Positions 1-6,810 of a stretch of DNA of 26,706 bases are shown piece after piece. Location of the stretch: the IMG/VR virus record IMGVR_UViG_3300032287_002488, positions 1 to 26,706 of that record. One strand, 5' to 3'. The notes beneath the pieces are model-generated. The model was given only the letters and a program-made list of their open reading frames with translations, was not told the origin of the DNA and ran no database searches. Each line of letters opens with the position of its first letter. The first letter of the stretch is position 1. Source of the stretch: a virus. The position numbers and the translations under genes were made by a program.

Positions 1-216
1 GACAAGATATTCAACTGACGTTACACCAGCAGGAACATACCAAGACGTACTTTCATTAAAGATTTGAGAAAAAACACTAAGTGAACGATATGTTGGCCAT
101 GTGTTAGCAAGACTGCTCAAACTTGCTTCATTCGTTTGCCAAAGTCCAATGGCTTCTGTTGTAGAAGTTTGATTTAATCTTCCTATTAAACCGCCGTTAA
201 ATCTTCTTAATGTCAT
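1..216 (-). CDS. Glycine-rich adhesin-like protein, N-terminal fragment
   Basis: The reading frame starts at an ATG at 216 and stays open for 72 codons to the left edge, so only the N-terminus is visible. It is a clear paralogue of the N-terminus of the next gene upstream (220-2667). Both share FNGG near residue 6, a GxWxxxEA block near residues 23-31, a WP pair near residue 40, then QIFNESTSW and VTSVEYLV, which in the sibling run straight into the first polyglycine loop. The ATG lies three bases after the upstream stop, with GGA about ten bases before it. I infer a third member of the glycine-rich, probably receptor-binding, family. Its length and later modules lie outside the window. Confidence 0.8.
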   Translation of the reverse strand, partial: MTLRRFNGGLIGRLNQTSTTEAIGLWQTNEASLSSLANTWPTYRSLSVFSQIFNESTSWYVPAGVTSVEYLV

Positions 217-219
217 TTG

Positions 220-2667
220 TTATGTCCACTTGAGAATGACTGTTCCACTGCCGCCACTACTTCCAGCAACACCAGGATTATAATTACCTATTCCACCTCC
301 ACCTAAACCCGCTACTCCATCGGGTGCGGCCGTCGGACTGTTAAATGAACTATTTCCACCAAATGCGTAATACGTATTTGAGCCTGATATTGTATTAAAT
401 AAACCTAAACCACCTACTTCTCTTGATGGAGAACCGCCTGCCGAACCAGCACCACCGCCTCCGCCACCACCATATTGTCCGCCACCAGTTGATCCGTTAT
501 TCCCTTCAGATGGTGTATATCCACCAAGATTGCCTGTGCCGCCACCTAGAGTATAAGGAGCCACCCCACCTGTGCCACCTGACCCGCCACCACCTGAACC
601 ACCAGCGCCGCCAGGACTTGAAGGACCATTTATACTACCGCCACCACCTCCGCCAGTTGACCATATTGCCGAAAATGGTGATGAACTATACATGCCCGAA
701 TTTGAACCGTTTGAACCTGTGCCTGTGCTACCCGCACCACCCGCACCAACAATAACACTAATTGTGGCGCCCGGTGTCACTGATAATGAAGGACTTACTC
801 GATAACCGCCAGCACCGCCGCCGCCACCTGCCCAAAAATTAATGCCACCGCCACCGCCGCCGCCACCGCCACCACCAGCAACAACAAGATATTCAACTGA
901 TGAAACACCAGTAGGAACGTTCCATGTGACTGTGTTAGAGAATACTGCAATTTTGTTTTGGCCTGCAGATATTTTGATGACAGCAAATCCTGAACCTCCG
1001 GCGCCAGCAGATCCAAAAACTGCCGGATTAGAAGCCCCACCGCCACCGCCGCCACCGCCCATGTTTGTGTTTCCTGTAGTTGCAGACACGGAGCCAGAGT
1101 TTGAACCTGCACCACCACCACCAGTGCCCCCGGCTCCAACTCCTCTAGCATTTGCAGAACCACCGCCACCGCCGCCACCATAAGCGGTGTTCGAACCGGT
1201 GATTGTTGAAAATATTCCTATACCACCGTTGCCACCGCCACCAGGACTGCCTGTTCCATTTTGTCCAATAGCACCCGCACCACCGCCACCACCGCCACTT
1301 GCATTTATTCCAGTACCTCCACCCGTACCACCATTATTTCCTTGAGATGTTGTGCCTAATCCTCCGGCTCCAGAACCATCTCCATAACCACCACCGCCTG
1401 ATCCACCTGCTTGAGCGTGTGAGGGTGGAACACCATATCCACCACCTCCACCTCCAATTGCTGTCAGAAGAATAGCGTTTGCAGTATTACCTGCTGATAG
1501 AATTGTATTTACTCCATTGCTTCCTCTGTTAGAGGCTTGAACAGCGCCACCAGCACCAATCGATACTGTATATAATTGATTTGGACCTACGGGATAACCA
1601 GTGCCTTGCAGAACACCACCGGCACCACCACCACCTCCAATACCTTCACCATGACCACCGGCACCACCACCAGCAACTAATAGATAGTCAATTGTTGTAA
1701 TACCATCTGGAACTCTAAATTGATTTGTGTTTGCAAAAGTAAATATCTGATTTGCTGGGTTAACAAAAGTCCATTTCAAAACGACGATACCGGATCCACC
1801 AGCGCCACCGTAATAATTTCCTGATGAACCTTGACCACCACCGCCGCCACCTCTGTTTGTTGAACCATTATTGCCACCCGGCGCTGGGAATGGTCCAGAA
1901 TTACCTCCATCACCGCCACCAAAAGGTGTACCTGAAGTTGTTGTTGGATTAGAACCCGCAGATCCTGCACCACCGCCACCACCTCCTCCACCACCAGCGT
2001 ATGCTACATTTGCGCCAGATAACGTAGAGAATAATCCTATACCACCAGCAGGAGAACCACCGGCCGCTCCTGCACCGCCGCCACCGCCTTGACCTGGTGA
2101 TGAAGGTCCACCATTATTTCCTTGACCGGGTGTTCCCGAACCCGCTAAACGTGTGCCGTCAAAAGAACCACCACCAGAACCACCGTCTGCTACTGAACTT
2201 CCTGGTGCGGGTGTACTTCTAGCACAACCACCACCTCCACCAGTTGACCATAAACTTGATGATGCGTTATGAATGCCTGAATTAGAACCTTTGCCTCCAC
2301 CGCCTCTGGTACCATCAGCATTACCACCAGCACCGACTGTAATTGTATAACTTTGTCCTGTTGTTACTGGAAATAAACCTGTTCTAAAACCACCAGCACC
2401 ACCACCAGCACCAACATCAGCACCTCCACCACCTCCACCCGCAATGACGAGATATTCAACTGACGTTACACTTTCGGGAACTACCCAAGAAGTGCTTTCA
2501 TTGAAAATCTGAACACCAATAGAAGAAGTGCCATCAGATGGCCATAAATCAGCAACTCTTTTTATATGGGCTTCACTGAGACTCCAAACTCCAGTGGCAG
2601 AACCTCCAATACCTCTAGATGTTAGAGTTCGTGTTCCAAGTATACCACCATTGAAACCAGTTGGCAT
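220..2667 (-). CDS. Three-module glycine-rich adhesin-like tail protein (815 aa)
   Basis: An 815-residue protein dominated by glycine. Residues 1-52 are a short non-glycine head carrying FNGG, GVWSLSEA and LWP. Three homologous modules follow, at about 53-300 (A), 307-566 (B) and 573-815 (C). Each opens with a beta strand of the type VEYLVIAGGGG, continues through a YTVxVGAGG strand and polyglycine loops, holds an STIxGxNxAYxGGG segment, and ends in GGSGxVxxKW. The longest run is 11 glycines (residues 598-608). Glycine-rich loops stacked as polyglycine helices are known from the gp38 adhesins of T-even-like phages such as Salmonella phage S16, so a receptor-binding role is a reasonable inference, but there is no direct gp38 homology I can claim. 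The start ATG overlaps the upstream stop as TAATG, suggesting translational coupling. The gene is much richer in G+C than its neighbours because of GGN codons. Confidence 0.85.
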   Translation of the reverse strand: MPTGFNGGILGTRTLTSRGIGGSATGVWSLSEAHIKRVADLWPSDGTSSIGVQIFNESTSWVVPESVTSVEYLVIAGGGGGGADVGAGGGAGGFRTGLFPVTTGQSYTITVGAGGNADGTRGGGGKGSNSGIHNASSSLWSTGGGGGCARSTPAPGSSVADGGSGGGSFDGTRLAGSGTPGQGNNGGPSSPGQGGGGGAGAAGGSPAGGIGLFSTLSGANVAYAGGGGGGGGGAGSAGSNPTTTSGTPFGGGDGGNSGPFPAPGGNNGSTNRGGGGGGQGSSGNYYGGAGGSGIVVLKWTFVNPANQIFTFANTNQFRVPDGITTIDYLLVAGGGAGGHGEGIGGGGGAGGVLQGTGYPVGPNQLYTVSIGAGGAVQASNRGSNGVNTILSAGNTANAILLTAIGGGGGGYGVPPSHAQAGGSGGGGYGDGSGAGGLGTTSQGNNGGTGGGTGINASGGGGGGAGAIGQNGTGSPGGGGNGGIGIFSTITGSNTAYGGGGGGGSANARGVGAGGTGGGGAGSNSGSVSATTGNTNMGGGGGGGGASNPAVFGSAGAGGSGFAVIKISAGQNKIAVFSNTVTWNVPTGVSSVEYLVVAGGGGGGGGGGGINFWAGGGGGAGGYRVSPSLSVTPGATISVIVGAGGAGSTGTGSNGSNSGMYSSSPFSAIWSTGGGGGGSINGPSSPGGAGGSGGGGSGGTGGVAPYTLGGGTGNLGGYTPSEGNNGSTGGGQYGGGGGGGAGSAGGSPSREVGGLGLFNTISGSNTYYAFGGNSSFNSPTAAPDGVAGLGGGGIGNYNPGVAGSSGGSGTVILKWT
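223..2511 (-). repeat. Three in-gene protein modules A, B, C of the 815-aa adhesin
   Basis: Module A is encoded by about 2511-1768, B by 1749-970 and C by 951-223. Each is 243-260 residues. B and C are joined by the linker GSGFAVIKISAGQNKIAVF, which is repeated exactly in the 852-aa paralogue. The repetition is at protein level. DNA copies are diverged, so these are not recent tandem duplications. Confidence 0.8.
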
Positions 2668-3050
2668 TAACTAATCTCTTCAAAAGATGAAATGAAGTGT
2701 AGACGATTATTTGCATCACCCTTTACTTTGATTTGATCACCTTCTTCTAAGTAAAGTGATTTTGCAAGAATGTCTAGTGATGATTTGGCAGGTACAGTCA
2801 CAACGTTTGCAATAGCATATGTTGAGTTACCACTACCTGTGCTTGTGTTTTGTGCGCCAAATTTAAACAGTTCTACTGAAACATTGCCAGAGTTTGTGCC
2901 GTCAACATTCGAAACAATCAATGTGTTAATTTTGAACACTTTGCCCGAATTAACAGCATTAACAATGACTGACGATGAAACTGTCGTAACGTTGGCGACA
3001 TTACTTTTACCTAAAATATTTGATACGCTAACAATGTTTGGCGCAGCCAT
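2667..3050 (-). CDS. Small beta-rich virion protein (127 aa), cassette 2
   Basis: A 127-residue protein rich in Val, Ser, Asn and Thr, with no signal peptide or membrane segment. It shares a layout with the proteins at 6456-6794 and 7329-7661: a first strand pair ending in L(I/V)(V/A)SN or IAN, a VSV strand, a central strand before VPA, and a C-terminal L(Y/V)LEEGDQIKVK stretch closing with SxxEI. I therefore treat the three as one paralogous family. The gene lies between an M-S-YIGN protein and the glycine-rich adhesin, with which it overlaps as TAATG. The upstream gene's terminal codons Gly-Gly (GGAGGT) supply a strong ribosome binding site for this start. The role is unknown. By position it may be a small decoration or fibre-joining subunit. 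Confidence 0.65.
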   Translation of the reverse strand: MAAPNIVSVSNILGKSNVANVTTVSSSVIVNAVNSGKVFKINTLIVSNVDGTNSGNVSVELFKFGAQNTSTGSGNSTYAIANVVTVPAKSSLDILAKSLYLEEGDQIKVKGDANNRLHFISSFEEIS

Positions 3051-3053
3051 TTA

Positions 3054-3419
3054 TTAACCTCCGAAAATTAACGAGCCTGCAATACTCGAACTAAAAATTT
3101 TTACGTTTGCTGATGGAGCAAAACTTGATGGTGTCACGGAACTAACAGCAGGAACTTGAGTTGCCATTACACCATTACCTAAATGATGAACTACAATATT
3201 GTTTGTTCCTGATCCTGGTGCTGTTGTGAACAACACATTATCCTCATTTAATGTGTAATCAACACCCGGCACTCTATAAGAACCATTCACAAATACTGCT
3301 ACAGATGCTACTGTAGCAGGAGCCCGAACCAATGGTCCAAACTGAGTGTCTGCGCCATTTCCGCTGAATGCATCAACAGTAAATGGTACAGAGGTTACTT
3401 GATTACCAATATATGACAT
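3054..3419 (-). CDS. YIGN-type fibre-associated protein (121 aa), cassette 2
   Basis: This 121-residue protein is paralogous to the N-terminal half of the 172-aa protein at 6811-7329. Both begin M(A/S)YIGN and share F(T)(V/I), a GxGAxTQF block near residues 20-28, a VNG turn near 44-47, a VDY/VDSY strand and a PxSGxNNI strand. Both end in a hydrophobic stretch closing with FGG. This copy lacks the decapeptide repeats found in the longer one and ends at IAGSLIFGG. Proteins starting this way are common in marine T4-like phages, where they are annotated as virion or fibre proteins. The exact role is inferred only. It is the first gene of the second adhesin cassette. Confidence 0.65.
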   Translation of the reverse strand: MSYIGNQVTSVPFTVDAFSGNGADTQFGPLVRAPATVASVAVFVNGSYRVPGVDYTLNEDNVLFTTAPGSGTNNIVVHHLGNGVMATQVPAVSSVTPSSFAPSANVKIFSSSIAGSLIFGG

Positions 3420-3430
3420 TTATTTTCCTA

Positions 3431-3850
3431 TTATTCGTATGTCGGTCTTACTGGTGGTTCACCATCTGGCTTAGGAAACTTATCATTGATTTCTTTGATT
3501 GCTTCATAAAACTTTGTTCCTTTGCCTGGTATTGAACCATCATCTATTGCATCCCACAACAGATTGACAAGAGTAGTAATATCAGGATAGTTTGCAGCAC
3601 GATCAATGAAGTGCTGCCAATATTCAATAAATCTATTCTGATATTCTAACTCTTTATAAATTTCTTCTTTTGTTGGTGGCTTTGTTCCTGCTTCATCTTC
3701 CCAACGTGTAAACTCAAAGTGTCCACCAGAAGCAGACATATCATACCGAGCAGATGGTCTTAATGTTTTAATTGCAGTGTCAATACCACAAACAAGTTTA
3801 TTATTATTACCTACCAGATACTGTGCATAGTTAATATCTTCGTTTCTCAT
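3431..3850 (-). CDS. Charged helical protein between adhesin cassettes; possible fibre assembly factor (139 aa)
   Basis: A 139-residue protein unlike its neighbours: charged and apparently helical, with Glu/Lys/Asp-rich segments and no glycine or Ser/Thr/Asn bias. Residues 1-45 (MRNEDINYAQYLVG onward, with TLRPSARY) form one part. Residues 60-85 look helical (EEIYKELEYQNRFIEYW). Residues 84-132 carry a block, RAANYPDITTLVNLLWDAID, followed by a helix and DKFPKP. A similar YP-I-L/M-aspartate-rich block followed by KP is widespread in small proteins of marine phage tail-fibre regions, by my recollection of those families. Because it is soluble-looking and sits between two adhesin cassettes, a chaperone-like or fibre-assembly role is possible but unproven. 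It has a strong ribosome binding site (AAAGGTGA) and follows the longest gap in this part of the window. Confidence 0.7.
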   Translation of the reverse strand: MRNEDINYAQYLVGNNNKLVCGIDTAIKTLRPSARYDMSASGGHFEFTRWEDEAGTKPPTKEEIYKELEYQNRFIEYWQHFIDRAANYPDITTLVNLLWDAIDDGSIPGKGTKFYEAIKEINDKFPKPDGEPPVRPTYE

Positions 3851-3854
3851 TCAA

Positions 3855-3862
3855 TCACCTTT
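3855..3862 (-). promoter_or_regulatory. Strong ribosome binding site of the 139-aa gene
   Basis: On the minus strand this reads AAAGGTGA, four bases before the ATG at 3850. It is one of the clearest Shine-Dalgarno sequences in the window and sits in an intergenic gap rather than inside an upstream gene. Confidence 0.6.
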
Positions 3863-3871
3863 AAATAAAAA

Positions 3872-3879
3872 TATTTATG
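3872..3879 (-). promoter_or_regulatory. Candidate T4-like late promoter
   Basis: The minus strand reads CATAAATA, one mismatch from the T4 late-promoter element TATAAATA. It lies in the 36-base gap between the 852-aa adhesin and the 139-aa gene, 21 bases before the ATG. That spacing leaves room for a start site and a short leader containing the AAAGGTGA site. AT-rich sequence makes chance matches likely, so this is a suggestion only. Confidence 0.4.
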
Positions 3880-3886
3880 CTGTGTT

Positions 3887-6445
3887 TTAATTCCATTTAA
3901 TAATAACGATACCAGAACCGCCGGCGCCACCACCACCACCCGAACCTGGTTGTGATGATCCAGCACCACCGCCACCACCTCGATTAATTGGTGCATTATC
4001 ACCTACAGTATTGACTGTTGAAACGCCAGCATTTGCACCACCATACTCAGTTGCACCATAACCAAACGTCAGCGGAAAACCTGCACCACCGCCGCCACCA
4101 GCATATCCTACATTAGCACCAGAAATAGTTGAATAGATTCCTATACCGCCATTACCTCCTGTTGTTGGTGATGCATTCACTCCATTTGCTCCAGCACCAC
4201 CACCACCTCCTCCTGCTTGAATTGAAGGTCCACTTCTAAAACCATTACCACCACCATTACCTTGTGCTGGAGAAATACCAGAAAAATTATTATTACTTGA
4301 CCACCAATTTCCTTGTCCACCAACTGCACCAGTGGGAGTTGCTGGACCATTACCACCACCACCTGATCCTCCAGATGAACCTATGCCAGAAAAAGTTGCT
4401 GCGCCACCACCACCACCGCCAGCAGATGTGACTGTGCTAAAGATTGAATCTGTTCCATTTGATGCTCTTGTAGTACCAGGACTTGTTGTACCAGGTGATC
4501 CTGCACCTCCACTACCAACTGTAATTGTGTATGATTGTCCTGGTGTTACTAAAAATCCTGTGCCCGATCTATAGCCACCCGCACCTCCACCTCCACCAAC
4601 ATCTCCACCACCACCACCACCGCCAGCGACAACAAGATACTCGACCGACGTTACATTATTGGGTACATTCCATGTTGCGGTATCTGTAAATACAGCAATT
4701 TTATTTTGACCCGCAGATATTTTAATAACAGCAAAACCAGAACCGCCTGCTGCGGCAAGAGGTGATGATGCTCCAGCACCGCCGCCACCACCGCCAGAGT
4801 TGACTGTCCCCGGAGTTGCATCAATGGTAGCCGGTGTTCCTGAACCACCGTTACCTCCGCCACCAACACCACCAAAACCAGTTACGACAGGAGTAAAGCA
4901 ACAACCACCACCTCCACCTCCGCCGTATGCTACGTTTGAGCCAGTTATGGTTGAATATATTCCACCACCGCCATTCCCGCCAGTTGTGGCTGTGGCATTT
5001 AGTCCGTTTGATGATGCACCGCCACCGCCACCGCCATTACCATTTGCCGGTGAACTAAAACCTGCGCCGCCGTCCGTTCCCTGTGCGGGTGAAACGTTTG
5101 GTATATTTCCTTGACCCCCCGAATAAGCCTGTGTAGGAGAACCGCCTGCTACAGCACCTCCCCCACCACCAGAACCACCACTAAGTCCTGGTCCATTAGA
5201 TTCACCTCCACCACCACCGCCAGAAGCAGTGATAACTGGATTGTTCGCTGTATTACCACCAGAAAGCACTGTGTTTGTACCATTACCACCAGGCATCGAA
5301 GGAGTTGGTGCGCCGCCGCCAGCGCCGATTGACACTGTATATAATTGTCCTGGTCCGACTGGGAAGCCAACTCCTATTCGAACACCACCGGCGCCACCAC
5401 CGCCACCCGATCTACTGTTACTGATTGAGTCGCCACCACCGCCACCACCACCAACTAAAAAGTAATCAATTGTTGTTGCACCTTGTGGTATTCTCAGTTG
5501 ACCTGTGTTCGCAAAAACATAAATGCCATTACCACCAGGAAGTGTTTCAGTGTAACGAACGATGATGACACCAGAACCACCAGCAGCACCGGCTCTAGCA
5601 TTTCCATCACCACCACCTCCACCACCGGTGTTAGTATTTCCCGAAGTTGCAACACCGCTTGGTCCAATAGGCGCACCTTGACCTCCACCACCGACACCAC
5701 CAAGACCACCTTGGTTGGAAGCATGACCTCCACCACCACCACCGGCGTATGCTACATTAGCACCAGATATGGTTGAAAAAGCACCAGCGCCGCCATCGCC
5801 GCCCGCACTCCCGGATCCATTTTGTCCATTTGCTGTTGCACCACCACCGCCACCACCGCCAGCATTAGCAGGACTAGGGTTAGCAGTTCCGCCACCAAAT
5901 CCTTGTGTGGGTGAAACATTTGGTATATTTCCTAGTCCAACTAGACTGTCACCCGCCGAACCCGCTGAACCGCCACCGCCCGATCCACCACTAGCGGCCG
6001 CAGTTGTTCTAATATCGGAGCCATACCCCCCACCAGCCGACCAAACAGCGGGAAATGGTGATGCGCTATAAATTCCAGAATTTGATCCGTTTGCATTTAT
6101 AGCACCTCCAGCACCAACAACAAAAGTATAAGAAGTACCGGGAACAACACTAAATCCTGTTGATGTGCGATAACCACCAGCACCTCCGCCACCGGATCCT
6201 TGAGTTGCATCTGCACCATCGCCACCACCGCCACCACCTGCCACAATAAGATAGTCCACTTGTGACACACTTGATGGTGCTACCCATGTTGTAGTTTCAG
6301 TAAAAATTCTTAATACAGTATAATTAACTGGAAGTCTGCCTAATAGAGGCACAGACATTCTACTTAAAGACAAAAAGACTTTAATAGAATGTGACGTTAA
6401 TCTCCTCGAGGAAGATGGTTTAATATTAAGTCTACGCTGACTCAT
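3887..6445 (-). CDS. Three-module glycine-rich adhesin-like tail protein (852 aa)
   Basis: An 852-residue paralogue of the 815-aa protein. It has the same three-module plan: A at about residues 46-299, B at 307-573, C at 580-852. Module openings are VDYLIVAGGG, IDYFLVGGGG and VEYLVVAGGG, the closing motifs are SGVIIVRY, SGFAVIKIS and SGIVIIKW, and each module has an STIxGxN segment followed by glycine runs. The head (residues 1-45) is basic and Ser/Leu-rich and lacks the FNGG and GVW blocks seen in the two downstream paralogues, so the attachment end may differ. Cys-Cys occurs at about 515-516 in module B. The ribosome binding site upstream of the ATG at 6445 is weak, ten bases after the previous stop. 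A receptor-binding or fibre-tip role is inferred from glycine-rich phage adhesins. Confidence 0.85.
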   Translation of the reverse strand: MSQRRLNIKPSSSRRLTSHSIKVFLSLSRMSVPLLGRLPVNYTVLRIFTETTTWVAPSSVSQVDYLIVAGGGGGGDGADATQGSGGGGAGGYRTSTGFSVVPGTSYTFVVGAGGAINANGSNSGIYSASPFPAVWSAGGGYGSDIRTTAAASGGSGGGGSAGSAGDSLVGLGNIPNVSPTQGFGGGTANPSPANAGGGGGGGATANGQNGSGSAGGDGGAGAFSTISGANVAYAGGGGGGHASNQGGLGGVGGGGQGAPIGPSGVATSGNTNTGGGGGGDGNARAGAAGGSGVIIVRYTETLPGGNGIYVFANTGQLRIPQGATTIDYFLVGGGGGGGDSISNSRSGGGGGAGGVRIGVGFPVGPGQLYTVSIGAGGGAPTPSMPGGNGTNTVLSGGNTANNPVITASGGGGGGESNGPGLSGGSGGGGGAVAGGSPTQAYSGGQGNIPNVSPAQGTDGGAGFSSPANGNGGGGGGASSNGLNATATTGGNGGGGIYSTITGSNVAYGGGGGGGCCFTPVVTGFGGVGGGGNGGSGTPATIDATPGTVNSGGGGGGAGASSPLAAAGGSGFAVIKISAGQNKIAVFTDTATWNVPNNVTSVEYLVVAGGGGGGGDVGGGGGAGGYRSGTGFLVTPGQSYTITVGSGGAGSPGTTSPGTTRASNGTDSIFSTVTSAGGGGGGAATFSGIGSSGGSGGGGNGPATPTGAVGGQGNWWSSNNNFSGISPAQGNGGGNGFRSGPSIQAGGGGGGAGANGVNASPTTGGNGGIGIYSTISGANVGYAGGGGGAGFPLTFGYGATEYGGANAGVSTVNTVGDNAPINRGGGGGAGSSQPGSGGGGGAGGSGIVIIKWN
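5079..5113 (-). repeat. Near-identical 35-base intragenic repeat, copy in module B
   Basis: This 35-base stretch matches 5901-5935 at 31 of 35 positions by eye, with one mismatch in its central 24 bases. It encodes GNIPNVSPAQG. Most other DNA in modules A and B is far more diverged. Confidence 0.65.
5901..5935 (-). repeat. Near-identical 35-base intragenic repeat, copy in module A
   Basis: Partner of 5079-5113. It encodes GNIPNVSPTQG in module A of the 852-aa adhesin. The copies are about 820 bases apart in direct orientation. Confidence 0.65.
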
Positions 6446-6455
6446 TTAAATGTCA

Positions 6456-6794
6456 TTAATAAATTTCAGTACCAAAAGCAGAGAACGCAAGTAATGAACT
6501 ATTAGCATTAACTGAAACAATTGAACCAGCATTTAATGTAATACCTAACGTTAATGTTATAGTATCACGACCAGGTACATTAACACCATAAGCAATGTAA
6601 CTTGCATTTGAAACAGCAGCACTTGATGTGTTGACTGAAATTCTAAATGCACCACCATCCGTAGGATCTTCATCAAGATTTGCAACTGTAATTGATGAAA
6701 TAATTGCTGAGTTACCTGACGGTACTGTATACAGTGTGGTCAACACATTTGCTGATGGATTTGATTGACCTAAAATTTTATATGTTCTTGCCAT
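6456..6794 (-). CDS. Small beta-rich virion protein (112 aa), cassette 1
   Basis: A 112-residue protein beginning MARTYKILGQSNPSANV. Alternating hydrophobic strands include SSITVANLDE near residues 34-43, a central strand before PGRDTITLTLGI, and a C-terminal L(N)AGSIVSVNA strand ending FGTEIY. The strand order parallels the 127-aa and 110-aa proteins (IAN/VAN, then P, then L-AG-I-V), so it is placed in the same family. It sits between the 172-aa YIGN protein and the 852-aa adhesin, exactly as the 127-aa protein does in the other cassette. It has an AAAGGA-type ribosome binding site upstream. Its biochemical role is unknown. A structural subunit of the fibre or baseplate rim is likely. Confidence 0.65.
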   Translation of the reverse strand: MARTYKILGQSNPSANVLTTLYTVPSGNSAIISSITVANLDEDPTDGGAFRISVNTSSAAVSNASYIAYGVNVPGRDTITLTLGITLNAGSIVSVNANSSLLAFSAFGTEIY

Positions 6795-6810
6795 TCGTTA
6801 GTTTTCCTTT

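Larger units (their letters stand above)
3890..6310 (-). repeat. Three in-gene protein modules A, B, C of the 852-aa adhesin
   Basis: Module A is encoded by about 6310-5549, B by 5527-4727 and C by 4708-3890. Each corresponds best, in its opening strand and linkers, to the same-position module of the 815-aa protein. Confidence 0.8.

Noticed and set aside
423-2092. Plus-strand proline-rich reading frames opposite the 815-aa adhesin (such as 842-1183 and 1871-2092)
   Set aside because: They arise because GGN glycine codons read as CCN proline on the other strand and rarely give stops. They have no ribosome binding site or independent similarity.
220-2667. Collagen-like Gly-X-Y protein
   Set aside because: Glycines occur in continuous runs, not every third residue, so polyglycine loops fit better than a collagen helix.
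3863-3879. AT-only inverted repeat in the 36-base gap as a terminator
   Set aside because: The stem has six A-T pairs with no G-C and no following T run on the transcribed strand.
4332-6071. Plus-strand proline-rich frames opposite the 852-aa adhesin
   Set aside because: Same glycine-to-proline mirror effect.
220-6445. Diversity-generating retroelement target in the adhesins
   Set aside because: There is no reverse transcriptase or template repeat in the window, and variation between modules is not concentrated at adenines by eye.
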